This document shows, piece after piece, positions 1-6,177 of a stretch of DNA of 6,177 nucleotides (position 1 is its first letter; every line of letters begins with the position of its first letter). The position numbers were made by a program, and so were the translations under genes. Under the pieces are notes generated by a model. It was not told the DNA's origin. It did no database searches and worked only from the letters and a program-made list of their open reading frames with translations. Source of the DNA: Clostridia bacterium (GTDB lineage: Bacteria > UBA6262 > WVXT01 > JAUXBS01); the NCBI GenBank assembly GCA_030618495.1, contig JAUXDE010000098.1, positions 1 to 6,177 on the forward strand, written 5' to 3'.

Positions 1-3
1 ATA

Positions 4-109
4 TAGTGTAATCATTCACAGAGCAGTATAGTATTCTCACTCTTCGTTCCTTGACGCTGAAGCAAAATACTTCCAGCAGACGCAAAGCTATGTTAGTAAC
101 ACTACACTC
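4..109 (+). repeat. MITE-like intergenic repeat, copy 1
   Basis: This is the first of two same-orientation copies of a 103-106 bp element; the other is at 5456-5558. By hand alignment they are about 85% identical, with a perfectly shared 29-base core (30-58 here, 5479-5507 in copy 2). The ends are inverted: TAGTGTA at 4-10 and TACACTC at 103-109, a near-complete terminal inverted repeat. Internal complementary segments (AGTATT at 30-35 with AATACT at 66-71, and ACAGAGC with GCTATGT) would let the element fold into a long imperfect hairpin. It ends 15 bases before the start codon of the GGDEF gene, so it fills that gene's visible upstream region and must contribute to its leader or promoter region. 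No transposase is encoded. It may be a small non-autonomous mobile element or a structured intergenic repeat; the sequence alone does not decide between these. Confidence 0.8.
91..101. repeat. 11-bp perfect palindrome TGTTAGTAACA in repeat copy 1
   Basis: This is an inverted repeat with 5-base arms and a 1-base centre, identical in both copies of the long repeat (the second is at 5540-5550). It lies 24-34 bases upstream of the GGDEF gene start, where an operator could sit. Because it also occurs in the downstream copy, it is more likely a subterminal part of the repeated element than a dedicated operator. Confidence 0.4.
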
Positions 110-124
110 AGGAATCTTATAAAA

Positions 125-1942
125 ATGAAAAGAACAAATAAGAACGTTTTTTCAACACTTAGCCGGGTATCCCAGACTCCCCTGATATCCGTGAAAACAA
201 TGAGCAATGACAAAACTCAGGACATAAACTCCCCGGCCCTGGATAAACTCCTTGAAGGGCAAAGGAAGCTCAAGCTCACGGACATTACAGCTCCTGCGGT
301 TAAATCAGCCCTAAAGAAAAAAGAACTCCTGGTAATCGACAATTTAAACCGAAGCGCCGGTTTAAAGAAGCTCAAACAAACCGGTATTAACTCCTTAATC
401 GTAACCCCCTTCAAGGGAAAGGATGTTGAAGGAGCAGTTGTATTCTACTACAATAAAAGCAAGCATCCGGATAGCAGTGTAATGAACCTGATGCCTTGCA
501 TAAGCCACCTGGCATCCTGCAATCTGTATGATGAATCCCTGCATGAAAGAATTGAACAATTAAAAAAATCCTCTAACATGGATGGACTAACCGGTCTTTA
601 TAATCATAAGTACTTCCATGAGGCGCTTACAAAAGAGCTGTTGAGGGCTCAGCGTTTCAAGTACCCGGTTTCCATAGCAATGATCGATATTGACCATTTT
701 AAGAAGTATAATGACACAAACGGGCATCCCAGGGGAGATGCTGTGTTAAGGGAAATTGCGGGTATATTAAGGAAAAGCGTGCGTTCGTATGATATCCCTG
801 TAAGGTACGGTGGTGATGAGTTCTGCCTGATACTCCCCTATGCCAAGAGAAACCAGGCGGTATTCCTGCTTGAAAGGATACGTAAAAAAGTTGCCCAGTA
901 CAATTTCTATGGAAAGAGTGACCGGGGGAAGATAACCATAAGCGGAGGAGTGTCATCCTACCCGGGTAATGCCAATTATAAGTCAATGCTCATTGACAGG
1001 GCCGACAAGGCGCTTTACCTTGCGAAAGAAGAGGGCCGGAACAGGATATGCACATCCCTGGGATCTGCCAAGGATGTTATCAACTTTGCCTTCTGCAGGC
1101 CGACTGTAACGAAGAGCCCGTTCTATTCCTATATTATCAAGGGTATGAAGAATGTAATAGATGACGTGGGGAATATCAGGCTGTTCATAGAGATTTATGA
1201 GAAAAATCTCAAGAACAGGGACCACATAAAAATTACTAAAAGTTTTATTAAGAATAAAATAGATGCGGTTGCCATTTCCTCCATGGCGGGAGTGGACTTC
1301 AGACTGCAAGTGGAGGAATTGAGCAGGGCAGGAATCCCGGCATTCATATTTAATACACCTTCCGTAATACCCCTTGGCAAGGTCGTAAACTACACGGGTT
1401 TTGACCACAGGGGCGCAGGAAGGAAGGTTGCAAAGTATCTAATAAGAATATTAAGGAACAGGGGAAAGGTGGCAGTTATAGAAGGATTCCCGGAAATTGC
1501 CTCGATAGAGATGAAGGAAGGCTTCTTTGAAGTTATAAAAGAGTCAAATGTAAGTGTAGTTTCAACTGAATGCGGTGAATGGCGAAGAATCAAGGCAAGG
1601 GACATAACCAGGAAGTTAATCAAAAAACATCCTGACATAGATGCAATCTGGGGTGAAAACGATGAAATGGCGCTGGGAGCGTCGGATGCGATAAAATCAA
1701 ACGGCATGACCGGGCAGGTATTTACGATTGGAACCGACGGAAGCCAGGCCGCCTTCGAAGCCATTAAAGAGGAACATCTTACTGCAACCCTTGATACAAA
1801 TCCCGTTGAAATGGGAAAGATACTAATGAGGACTGTAATAAGAAACACCATAAAAGAGGAAAAGATTGAACCATACACATGGTCACCCATTAATATAGTT
1901 GACCTTGAAAACGTTGAAGATAGTATAGCGAAAATAATATAA
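125..1942 (+). CDS. GAF-GGDEF diguanylate cyclase fused to a sugar-binding PBP-like domain
   Basis: This 605-residue soluble protein is predicted to make c-di-GMP from two GTP. Residues about 10-140 look like a GAF sensor with a short first helix. A linker helix leads into the GGDEF domain at about 150-312, which opens with MDGLTGLYN. The active site looks intact: GGDEF at 229-233, metal-binding Asp188 in the IDIDHFK motif, and Asn196 and Asp205 at nucleotide positions. RSYD at 220-223, five residues before GGDEF, is a complete inhibitory I-site. Residues about 318-600 resemble a type 1 periplasmic sugar-binding (RbsB/Peripla_BP_4) domain, with a NDEMALGASDAI stretch at 512-523 and TIGTDGS at 534-540. 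No signal peptide or membrane helix is visible, so the sugar-binding domain should be cytoplasmic, as in LacI-type sensors. The ATG at 125 has only a weak AGGA (110-113) upstream. The reading frame is open back to 32 but has no earlier start codon. It is the first gene of the putative operon, 33 bases before the GH2 gene. The ligand is unknown. Confidence 0.9.
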   Translation: MKRTNKNVFSTLSRVSQTPLISVKTMSNDKTQDINSPALDKLLEGQRKLKLTDITAPAVKSALKKKELLVIDNLNRSAGLKKLKQTGINSLIVTPFKGKDVEGAVVFYYNKSKHPDSSVMNLMPCISHLASCNLYDESLHERIEQLKKSSNMDGLTGLYNHKYFHEALTKELLRAQRFKYPVSIAMIDIDHFKKYNDTNGHPRGDAVLREIAGILRKSVRSYDIPVRYGGDEFCLILPYAKRNQAVFLLERIRKKVAQYNFYGKSDRGKITISGGVSSYPGNANYKSMLIDRADKALYLAKEEGRNRICTSLGSAKDVINFAFCRPTVTKSPFYSYIIKGMKNVIDDVGNIRLFIEIYEKNLKNRDHIKITKSFIKNKIDAVAISSMAGVDFRLQVEELSRAGIPAFIFNTPSVIPLGKVVNYTGFDHRGAGRKVAKYLIRILRNRGKVAVIEGFPEIASIEMKEGFFEVIKESNVSVVSTECGEWRRIKARDITRKLIKKHPDIDAIWGENDEMALGASDAIKSNGMTGQVFTIGTDGSQAAFEAIKEEHLTATLDTNPVEMGKILMRTVIRNTIKEEKIEPYTWSPINIVDLENVEDSIAKII

Positions 1943-1961
1943 AAAGGTTTTTGGTTTGCAG

Positions 1962-1968
1962 AAAGGAG
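1962..1968 (+). promoter_or_regulatory. Ribosome binding site of the GH2 gene
   Basis: AAAGGAG lies 7 bases before the ATG at 1976. It supports this start, which places a typical signal peptide at the N-terminus, over later in-frame Met codons such as residue 5. Confidence 0.85.
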
Positions 1969-1975
1969 AACGTTA

Positions 1976-2089
1976 ATGTTTGGTAAAATGCTGAATATAA
2001 TTAAGAAACATAAATCGTTTTTTGTGCTTACTGTTATAGTTATTGGATCCTTTGCATTTTTTGTTAATAGCGTCAGGGCGGTAAAGGCA
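1976..2089 (+). other. Sec signal peptide of the GH2 enzyme
   Basis: Residues 1-13 are basic (five Lys and one His). Residues 14-30 are a hydrophobic stretch. Small-residue motifs SVRA and VKA follow, giving possible signal peptidase I cleavage after Ala35 or Ala38. There is no lipobox Cys, so a soluble secreted product is more likely than a lipoprotein. An uncleaved membrane anchor is possible. Confidence 0.75.
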
Positions 2090-4708
2090 AGTTCCGACAG
2101 CTCTGAGAAAAAAATGCTGTTAAAAGAAAACTGGTTTATAAAATCATCCGCAAAGGAGAAAAAATGCGGAAAAGTCATTTCAGCCGGTGATTTTGTGCCG
2201 GGAGAGGACTGGTATAAAACGGATATGCCGTCAACCGTAATGTCCGTGCTGGTAAAGCATAAGGCTGTACCTGACCCATATGTCGGGAAGAACATGAAGA
2301 ATATTTCAAAAAAAATGTTCAAAAAACCGTGGTGGTACCGTACTGAGTTCCATCTCCCTGAAAATTATAAAAATAAAAAAATATGGCTGCACCTGGATGG
2401 TATTATTTATAAGGCTGATATATGGCTGAACGGCAAACTCGTTGCCGGAAAAAAAGAAATTGAGGGTGTCTATAAACTTTTCAAACTCGACGTAACGGAT
2501 ATAATCTCATATGAAAGTAAGAATTTTCTTGCCATAAAGGTCTTTCCCATTAAACCGGGCGACCTGTCTATCGGTTTCGTTGACTGGAATCCGTTCCCGC
2601 CGGATAACAATATAGGGATATGGAAAGATGTGTACGTAAGGGCAACGGGCTCAGGAGTGATAAGGCATCCGTTCGTAGTCACTGACCTGGACCTGCCATC
2701 GTATGACACTGCCCGGCTGAGTGTCACGGCAGAAGTGTACAATGCAGGCCAGAATATTTTGAACGGGAAGCTCGAAGGCAGGATTGGCAGTATAACGTTC
2801 TCGCAGGAAATTGAGATAAACTCCGGGGAAACGAAACTCGTAAGCTTCAAGCCCGAAGAATTCAGCCAACTCATCATATCAGACCCGAAGTTATGGTGGC
2901 CCAATAATGTCGGGCCGCAAAACCTGTACAGACTTGAATTGCTGTTAAAAGTCAATGATGAAGTATCGGATGCAAACAGTACGAATTTCGGGATTCGTGA
3001 AGTATCGTCCTTCTTTAACGACAAGGGGTACAGGGGTTTCAACATCAATGGGAAGAAAGTACTGATAAGAGGTGGCGGATGGACGGACGACCTGATGCTT
3101 GAAAACAGGGATGAGGTTGTCGAAGCAAAAGTCAGGTATGCAAAGAACATGAACCTCAATACTATTCGCGTTGAAGGGATATGGGGTAAGGACTTCCTGT
3201 ACGATAAATGCGACGAACTCGGGATACTGGTACTGGCAGGCTGGACCTGTCACTGGGAATGGGACCATTACCTGGATGTACCTTGCGATGAATACGGCGG
3301 AATATACGGAAAGGCAAGCATGGACATCGCGGTCGATTACTGGAGGGAGGTTATACTGAGGTTAAGGAACCATCCCTGTATTTTTGCATGGATGTACGGT
3401 AGTGACAAGCCCCCGAGGCCGGAACTGGAAAAAAGGTATATAAAAATACACGAGGAATATGACCCGACAAGGCCTTATACATCTTCTGCCACTGACAGAA
3501 AGAGCGAGATAACGGGCAAAACAGGTGTCAAGATGTACGGCCCCTATGATTACGTGCCTCCCGCTTACTATTACTTCAACAATAATGCCGGGGGAGCTTT
3601 CGGCTTTGCCACGGAAGAGGGGCCGGGAGCCACTATCCCACGTGTTGAAAGCATGAGAAAGATGCTGCACGAAGATGAATTATGGCCTATAAACGACGTC
3701 TGGTTCTACCACTCGAGTACGAGGCCAAGGGACCTTAAAGCAAATACCTTTTATGTGAAAACGCAGTATGGAGAAGCATCGGGCATTGAGGATTACTGCG
3801 CAAAATCGCAGCTTATGAATTACGATGCTGCAAGGGGACTGTTCGAGGCATGGGGCAGGAACAAGTACCTTTCAACCGGGATAATAAACTGGATGTACAA
3901 CGCCAGTTGGCCGTCAGTATGCTGGCAGTTGTTTGACCATTACCTTCTCCCGGGAGGCGCGTTCTACGGCACTCAGGAGGCATGTGAGCCGCTTCATGCG
4001 CAATTTTCCTACGATGATAATTCCGTGGTAGTTGTAAACAGTTATTACAAGGATTTTAAGGGACTAAAAGTATCTGCTGACATCTACAATATTGACGCAT
4101 CCAGGAAATATTCAAAAACAGTAACGGTTGATGCCGGAGAAGACAGCAGCAACAGGGCATTTTTCATAGATATGCCTCAAGACCTGTCGCAGGTCTTCTT
4201 TCTGAAACTTGAACTGAAAGATTCCGGAAAACCTGTATCATCCAACTTCTATTGCCTGTCGAAAAACAGCACTATGAAAATAGGGCTGGAAGACGAATTA
4301 TTTAAACTAAAGGAAATGAAGGAAGCCGAGGCCTTTTCACCGTTTGCTGACGAAGCGGAGTATATGTATAATTCACCGGCTGATTTCAAGGGCCTTGCAG
4401 AACTGCCGGAAGTGGAATTAGACGTCAAGGGTGTATTGAAAAAAGTTGATGAGGGAAATAAGGTGGAAGTTTCAATCAGGAATCCATCGGAAAACATTGC
4501 CTTTTTCGTTCAGCTCGATGTGACAAAAGGGCAGGGCGGGGAACCGGTTGTACCGGTTTATTGGGAAGAAAATTACGTAAGCCTGCTTCCTGGAGAGGAA
4601 TTAGAGGTTTCTGCAGTATTTTCCGGAAGAAACCTGGACGGGATGAAACCCTTTATAAAAGTTAAGGGATGTAACGTGCCGATAAAAACTATAAAAATAG
4701 GAGAATAA
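1976..4708 (+). CDS. Secreted GH2 exo-beta-D-glucosaminidase (CsxA-like)
   Basis: This 910-residue enzyme is predicted to remove glucosamine from the non-reducing end of chitosan or chito-oligosaccharides outside the cell. After the signal peptide come a GH2 sugar-binding jelly roll (about 48-225), an Ig-like sandwich (about 230-340), a TIM barrel (about 343-675) and two C-terminal beta-sandwich regions (about 676-765 and 805-905). Most GH2 enzymes have an Asn-Glu acid/base pair. The exo-glucosaminidase subgroup uses Asp in a Ser-Asp motif. This protein has GSD with Asp477, and the probable nucleophile is Glu547 in TEEGPG (Glu548 is adjacent). The 70-residue spacing is close to the 72 of the Amycolatopsis CsxA pair Asp469/Glu541. 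The stretch GPYDYVPPAYYY at 522-533 also resembles that subgroup. A beta-mannosidase is the main alternative, less likely given the SD motif and the nagB neighbour. The stop codon is 3 bases before nagB. Confidence 0.88.
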   Translation: MFGKMLNIIKKHKSFFVLTVIVIGSFAFFVNSVRAVKASSDSSEKKMLLKENWFIKSSAKEKKCGKVISAGDFVPGEDWYKTDMPSTVMSVLVKHKAVPDPYVGKNMKNISKKMFKKPWWYRTEFHLPENYKNKKIWLHLDGIIYKADIWLNGKLVAGKKEIEGVYKLFKLDVTDIISYESKNFLAIKVFPIKPGDLSIGFVDWNPFPPDNNIGIWKDVYVRATGSGVIRHPFVVTDLDLPSYDTARLSVTAEVYNAGQNILNGKLEGRIGSITFSQEIEINSGETKLVSFKPEEFSQLIISDPKLWWPNNVGPQNLYRLELLLKVNDEVSDANSTNFGIREVSSFFNDKGYRGFNINGKKVLIRGGGWTDDLMLENRDEVVEAKVRYAKNMNLNTIRVEGIWGKDFLYDKCDELGILVLAGWTCHWEWDHYLDVPCDEYGGIYGKASMDIAVDYWREVILRLRNHPCIFAWMYGSDKPPRPELEKRYIKIHEEYDPTRPYTSSATDRKSEITGKTGVKMYGPYDYVPPAYYYFNNNAGGAFGFATEEGPGATIPRVESMRKMLHEDELWPINDVWFYHSSTRPRDLKANTFYVKTQYGEASGIEDYCAKSQLMNYDAARGLFEAWGRNKYLSTGIINWMYNASWPSVCWQLFDHYLLPGGAFYGTQEACEPLHAQFSYDDNSVVVVNSYYKDFKGLKVSADIYNIDASRKYSKTVTVDAGEDSSNRAFFIDMPQDLSQVFFLKLELKDSGKPVSSNFYCLSKNSTMKIGLEDELFKLKEMKEAEAFSPFADEAEYMYNSPADFKGLAELPEVELDVKGVLKKVDEGNKVEVSIRNPSENIAFFVQLDVTKGQGGEPVVPVYWEENYVSLLPGEELEVSAVFSGRNLDGMKPFIKVKGCNVPIKTIKIGE
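4699..4703 (+). promoter_or_regulatory. nagB ribosome binding site inside the GH2 gene end
   Basis: AGGAG is formed by the last sense codons of the GH2 gene (Ile-Gly-Glu, then TAA at 4706-4708) and lies 8 bases before the nagB ATG. The overlap points to co-transcription and likely translational coupling. Confidence 0.85.
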
Positions 4709-4711
4709 AAT

Positions 4712-5458
4712 ATGAATATTATAATCGAGAAGGATTTTGAAAAAATGAGTAAGCGCGGGGCGGCAATCATAACAGAAATAATCAAGAAACAGCCCGAAAC
4801 AGTACTCGGACTGGCAACGGGAAGCACCCCCATGGGATTATACAAGGAACTGGTTAAAACCTACAAGGAGGACGGGCTTAGCTTCTCGGAGGTTGTAACC
4901 TTCAACCTGGATGAGTACCTCGGGTTGCACAAAACCGACAAGGACAGCTATTACTACTACATGTATGAAAACCTGTTCAATCATATTAATATAAAACCTG
5001 AAAACATCTTTATCCCTGACGGTACAGTGGAGGATGTCGAAAAGTCCTGTTCCGAATATGAAGCAAAGATAAAGAATGCCGGGGGCATAAACCTACAGGT
5101 ACTGGGGGTGGGTACTAACGGGCATGTAGGATTCAATGAGCCGGGATCACAGCAGGATTCAAGGACCAGGGAGATAGCCCTCACTCCAAGAACTATAAAA
5201 GATAATTCAAGGTTCTTTAACAACAGTGTTGACAATGTTCCCAAGAAGGCAATAACGATGGGGATGGGTACTATTCTAGAAGTGGGAAAAATAATACTAC
5301 TTGCATGCGGAGCCCATAAGGCCAATGCTGTTTTTAAAACAATTGAAGAGCCTATGACTTCAGATATACCTTCCTCTCTGATGATGCATCATAAGGATCT
5401 GACAATTATTCTGGATGAAGAAGCCGCAGGTAAACTCAGCGCAAAGTACCGGAACTAG
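4712..5458 (+). CDS. nagB: Glucosamine-6-phosphate deaminase
   Basis: This cytoplasmic enzyme converts glucosamine-6-phosphate to fructose-6-phosphate and ammonia, feeding amino sugars into glycolysis. The 248-residue length matches the short Gram-positive NagB type, which lacks the longer C-terminus of the E. coli enzyme (266 residues). The phosphate-binding loop LATGSTPMGLY is at 34-44. FNLDEYLGL at 64-72 carries Asp67, equivalent to the catalytic Asp72 of E. coli. GTNGHVGFNEPG at 134-145 carries the ring-opening His138 and Glu143. The position of E. coli Asp141 is Asn136 here, as I recall for other Gram-positive NagB proteins. SRTRE at 150-154 is also typical. The gene starts 3 bases after the GH2 stop and should share its transcript. 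Its stop TAG (5456-5458) coincides with the first three bases of repeat copy 2, yet the protein is full length. Confidence 0.96.
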   Translation: MNIIIEKDFEKMSKRGAAIITEIIKKQPETVLGLATGSTPMGLYKELVKTYKEDGLSFSEVVTFNLDEYLGLHKTDKDSYYYYMYENLFNHINIKPENIFIPDGTVEDVEKSCSEYEAKIKNAGGINLQVLGVGTNGHVGFNEPGSQQDSRTREIALTPRTIKDNSRFFNNSVDNVPKKAITMGMGTILEVGKIILLACGAHKANAVFKTIEEPMTSDIPSSLMMHHKDLTIILDEEAAGKLSAKYRN

Positions 5459-5558
5459 TGTATCGTTCACATACGTACAGTATTCTCACTCTTCGTTCCT
5501 TGACGCTAAATCAAAATACTTCCAGCATATGTAAAGATATGTTAGTAACACTACACTA
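5456..5558 (+). repeat. MITE-like intergenic repeat, copy 2
   Basis: This is the second copy of the element at 4-109, in the same orientation. Its ends are a perfect inverted repeat: TAGTGTA (5456-5462) and TACACTA (5552-5558), extending to ACTAGTGTA/TACACTAGT (5454-5462 and 5552-5560) when flanking bases are counted. Further in, ACATA pairs with TATGT and AGTATT with AATACT, so most of the element can fold on itself. It fills the whole gap between nagB and the convergent gene. The TAG at its left end is the nagB stop, and the CTA at its right end is the stop of the minus-strand gene. It has no T-rich run after a short stem, so it is not a classical intrinsic terminator, though the fold might still slow or stop transcription from both sides. 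Confidence 0.82.
5540..5550. repeat. 11-bp perfect palindrome TGTTAGTAACA in repeat copy 2
   Basis: The sequence is identical to that at 91-101. It lies between two convergent gene ends, where an operator would make little sense, which argues that the palindrome belongs to the repeat itself. Confidence 0.4.
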
Positions 5559-6177
5559 GTAAGCGTTGTAAACTAAGAATTCCGTTACGTTGTTATTATG
5601 GACCTTTATGAATCCAACCGGGTCATCAAGGATTTTATACTCTTCTATTTCAAGTTCAGGTTCTGTTTTCAGGGTTTCAAGCCAATGGTATTTCAGTATT
5701 ACTTCAGGCCCCGTGGCCTTACTTACCTTTATCCTGTTGTAGCCGGCTGTAACTCTTCCGTTACCCTTAAGAAAGAAGTCCGGTTTCCTGATAACCTCAT
5801 AAATGGCGATGGTTTTCATGGACCTGATTTTCTTTATGTAAGCCGGGTATTTGTCAAACAGTTCCTTTGCTTTCGGTGAGAAGCAGAAAACCCATTTAAT
5901 ATTGTAATGTTCAATGTAATTCCTTAACCGGCTAAGGGATAATTCTTCGTGGCTCTTACCGAATATACCCCGGTGGTTAAACTGGGCAAAGCCGTGCTTG
6001 AGGAAAACCTTCGGATAAAGGCCTCCAATCAGTTCCCTTTTCACGAATAATGGCAGTAATGACGGCAGGGGATTGAAGTAGTCATCCTCGTAAAGCAGTC
6101 TTGCCGACCTGTCCGTGTTGTTTTTTATCCAATTAAGCGCCTGCTCCTCGTTTTCAGGTATGCGGGTGGATATCCGG
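5556..6177 (-). CDS. C-terminal part of a probable large membrane protein (5' end outside window)
   Basis: The frame is open from the stop (CTA at 5556-5558) to the window edge, giving about 206 residues. The true start lies beyond 6177. A GTG at 6044 is in frame, but coding continues upstream of it with protein-like sequence, including NEEQALNWIKNNTDRSARLL, so it is not the start. The visible part is soluble, with no membrane helix. The A-x-x-W-I-K-x-N-T-D-x-x-A-R-x-L pattern, followed by RELIGGLYP and an alpha/beta stretch with IKWVFCFSP, resembles the extracytoplasmic tail of multi-pass glycosyltransferase-like or YfhO-like membrane proteins. That assignment is from memory of the pattern and is tentative. 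It is transcribed towards nagB and is probably not part of the amino-sugar operon. Confidence 0.7.
   Translation of the reverse strand, partial: RISTRIPENEEQALNWIKNNTDRSARLLYEDDYFNPLPSLLPLFVKRELIGGLYPKVFLKHGFAQFNHRGIFGKSHEELSLSRLRNYIEHYNIKWVFCFSPKAKELFDKYPAYIKKIRSMKTIAIYEVIRKPDFFLKGNGRVTAGYNRIKVSKATGPEVILKYHWLETLKTEPELEIEEYKILDDPVGFIKVHNNNVTEFLVYNAY

Noticed and set aside
51-79. Sigma-70 promoter starting at TTGACG in repeat copy 1
   Set aside because: At 16-18 base spacing the candidate -10 hexamers (for example CAGCAG) do not resemble TATAAT.
4-109. Repeat copies as part of a CRISPR array
   Set aside because: There are only two copies, about 5.3 kb apart, with no regular spacers and no cas genes.
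2308-2315. Run of eight A in the GH2 gene as a phase-variation switch
   Set aside because: Lys-rich A runs are ordinary in AT-rich genes, and the frame is intact. One sequence cannot show length variation.
1390-2322. Long minus-strand open frame of 310 codons, and a 229-codon one at 2470-3159
   Set aside because: Both lie opposite clear GGDEF-PBP and GH2 coding sequence, have no recognisable domain and no good ribosome binding site. They are shadows of the real genes.
125-5458. Complete chitosan or GlcNAc utilisation operon
   Set aside because: No transporter, amino-sugar kinase, deacetylase (NagA) or NagR-type regulator is present, so the pathway is only partly encoded here.
5456-5558. Intrinsic terminator after nagB
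   Set aside because: The inverted ends are about 90 bases apart, there is no short GC-rich stem and no T-run follows. Termination by the long fold remains possible but is not supported.
5598-5879. Plus-strand open frame of 93 codons
   Set aside because: It is antisense to the partial membrane-protein gene, whose sequence is protein-like across the whole stretch, and has no ribosome binding site.

Overview
The window looks like a chromosomal segment of a low-to-moderate GC Gram-positive bacterium, most likely a Clostridia-type Bacillota. The reasons are strong AGGAG ribosome binding sites, tight same-strand gene packing, a NagB of the short Gram-positive type and a secreted glycoside hydrolase with a Lys-rich signal peptide. 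This placement is inferred; there is no rRNA or other marker gene.

Layout. A repeat of about 105 bp (copy 1, 4-109) sits at the left edge. Three plus-strand genes follow and look like one operon. The first (125-1942) encodes a soluble GAF-GGDEF protein fused at its C-terminus to a sugar-binding periplasmic-binding-protein-like domain. The second (1976-4708) encodes a secreted GH2 exo-beta-D-glucosaminidase of the CsxA type. The third (4712-5458) is nagB, glucosamine-6-phosphate deaminase. A second copy of the repeat (5456-5558), in the same orientation, follows. A convergent minus-strand gene, cut by the right window edge, encodes the C-terminal part of what is probably a large membrane protein. 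There is no gene-free stretch longer than 125 bp.

How the genes may work together. The GH2 enzyme should release glucosamine from the non-reducing ends of chitosan-like oligosaccharides outside the cell. After import and phosphorylation, by genes not in this window, NagB converts GlcN-6-P to fructose-6-P and ammonia. The first protein has an intact diguanylate cyclase site and an allosteric I-site, joined to a sugar-sensor-like domain with no membrane segment. A reasonable hypothesis is that it couples an intracellular sugar signal, possibly an amino sugar, to c-di-GMP. The ligand cannot be read from the sequence.

The most unusual points are the GAF-GGDEF-PBP fusion in an amino-sugar operon, and the palindrome-ended repeat that brackets the module. 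Copy 2 of the repeat exactly bridges two convergent genes, and its inverted ends contribute both of their stop codons.
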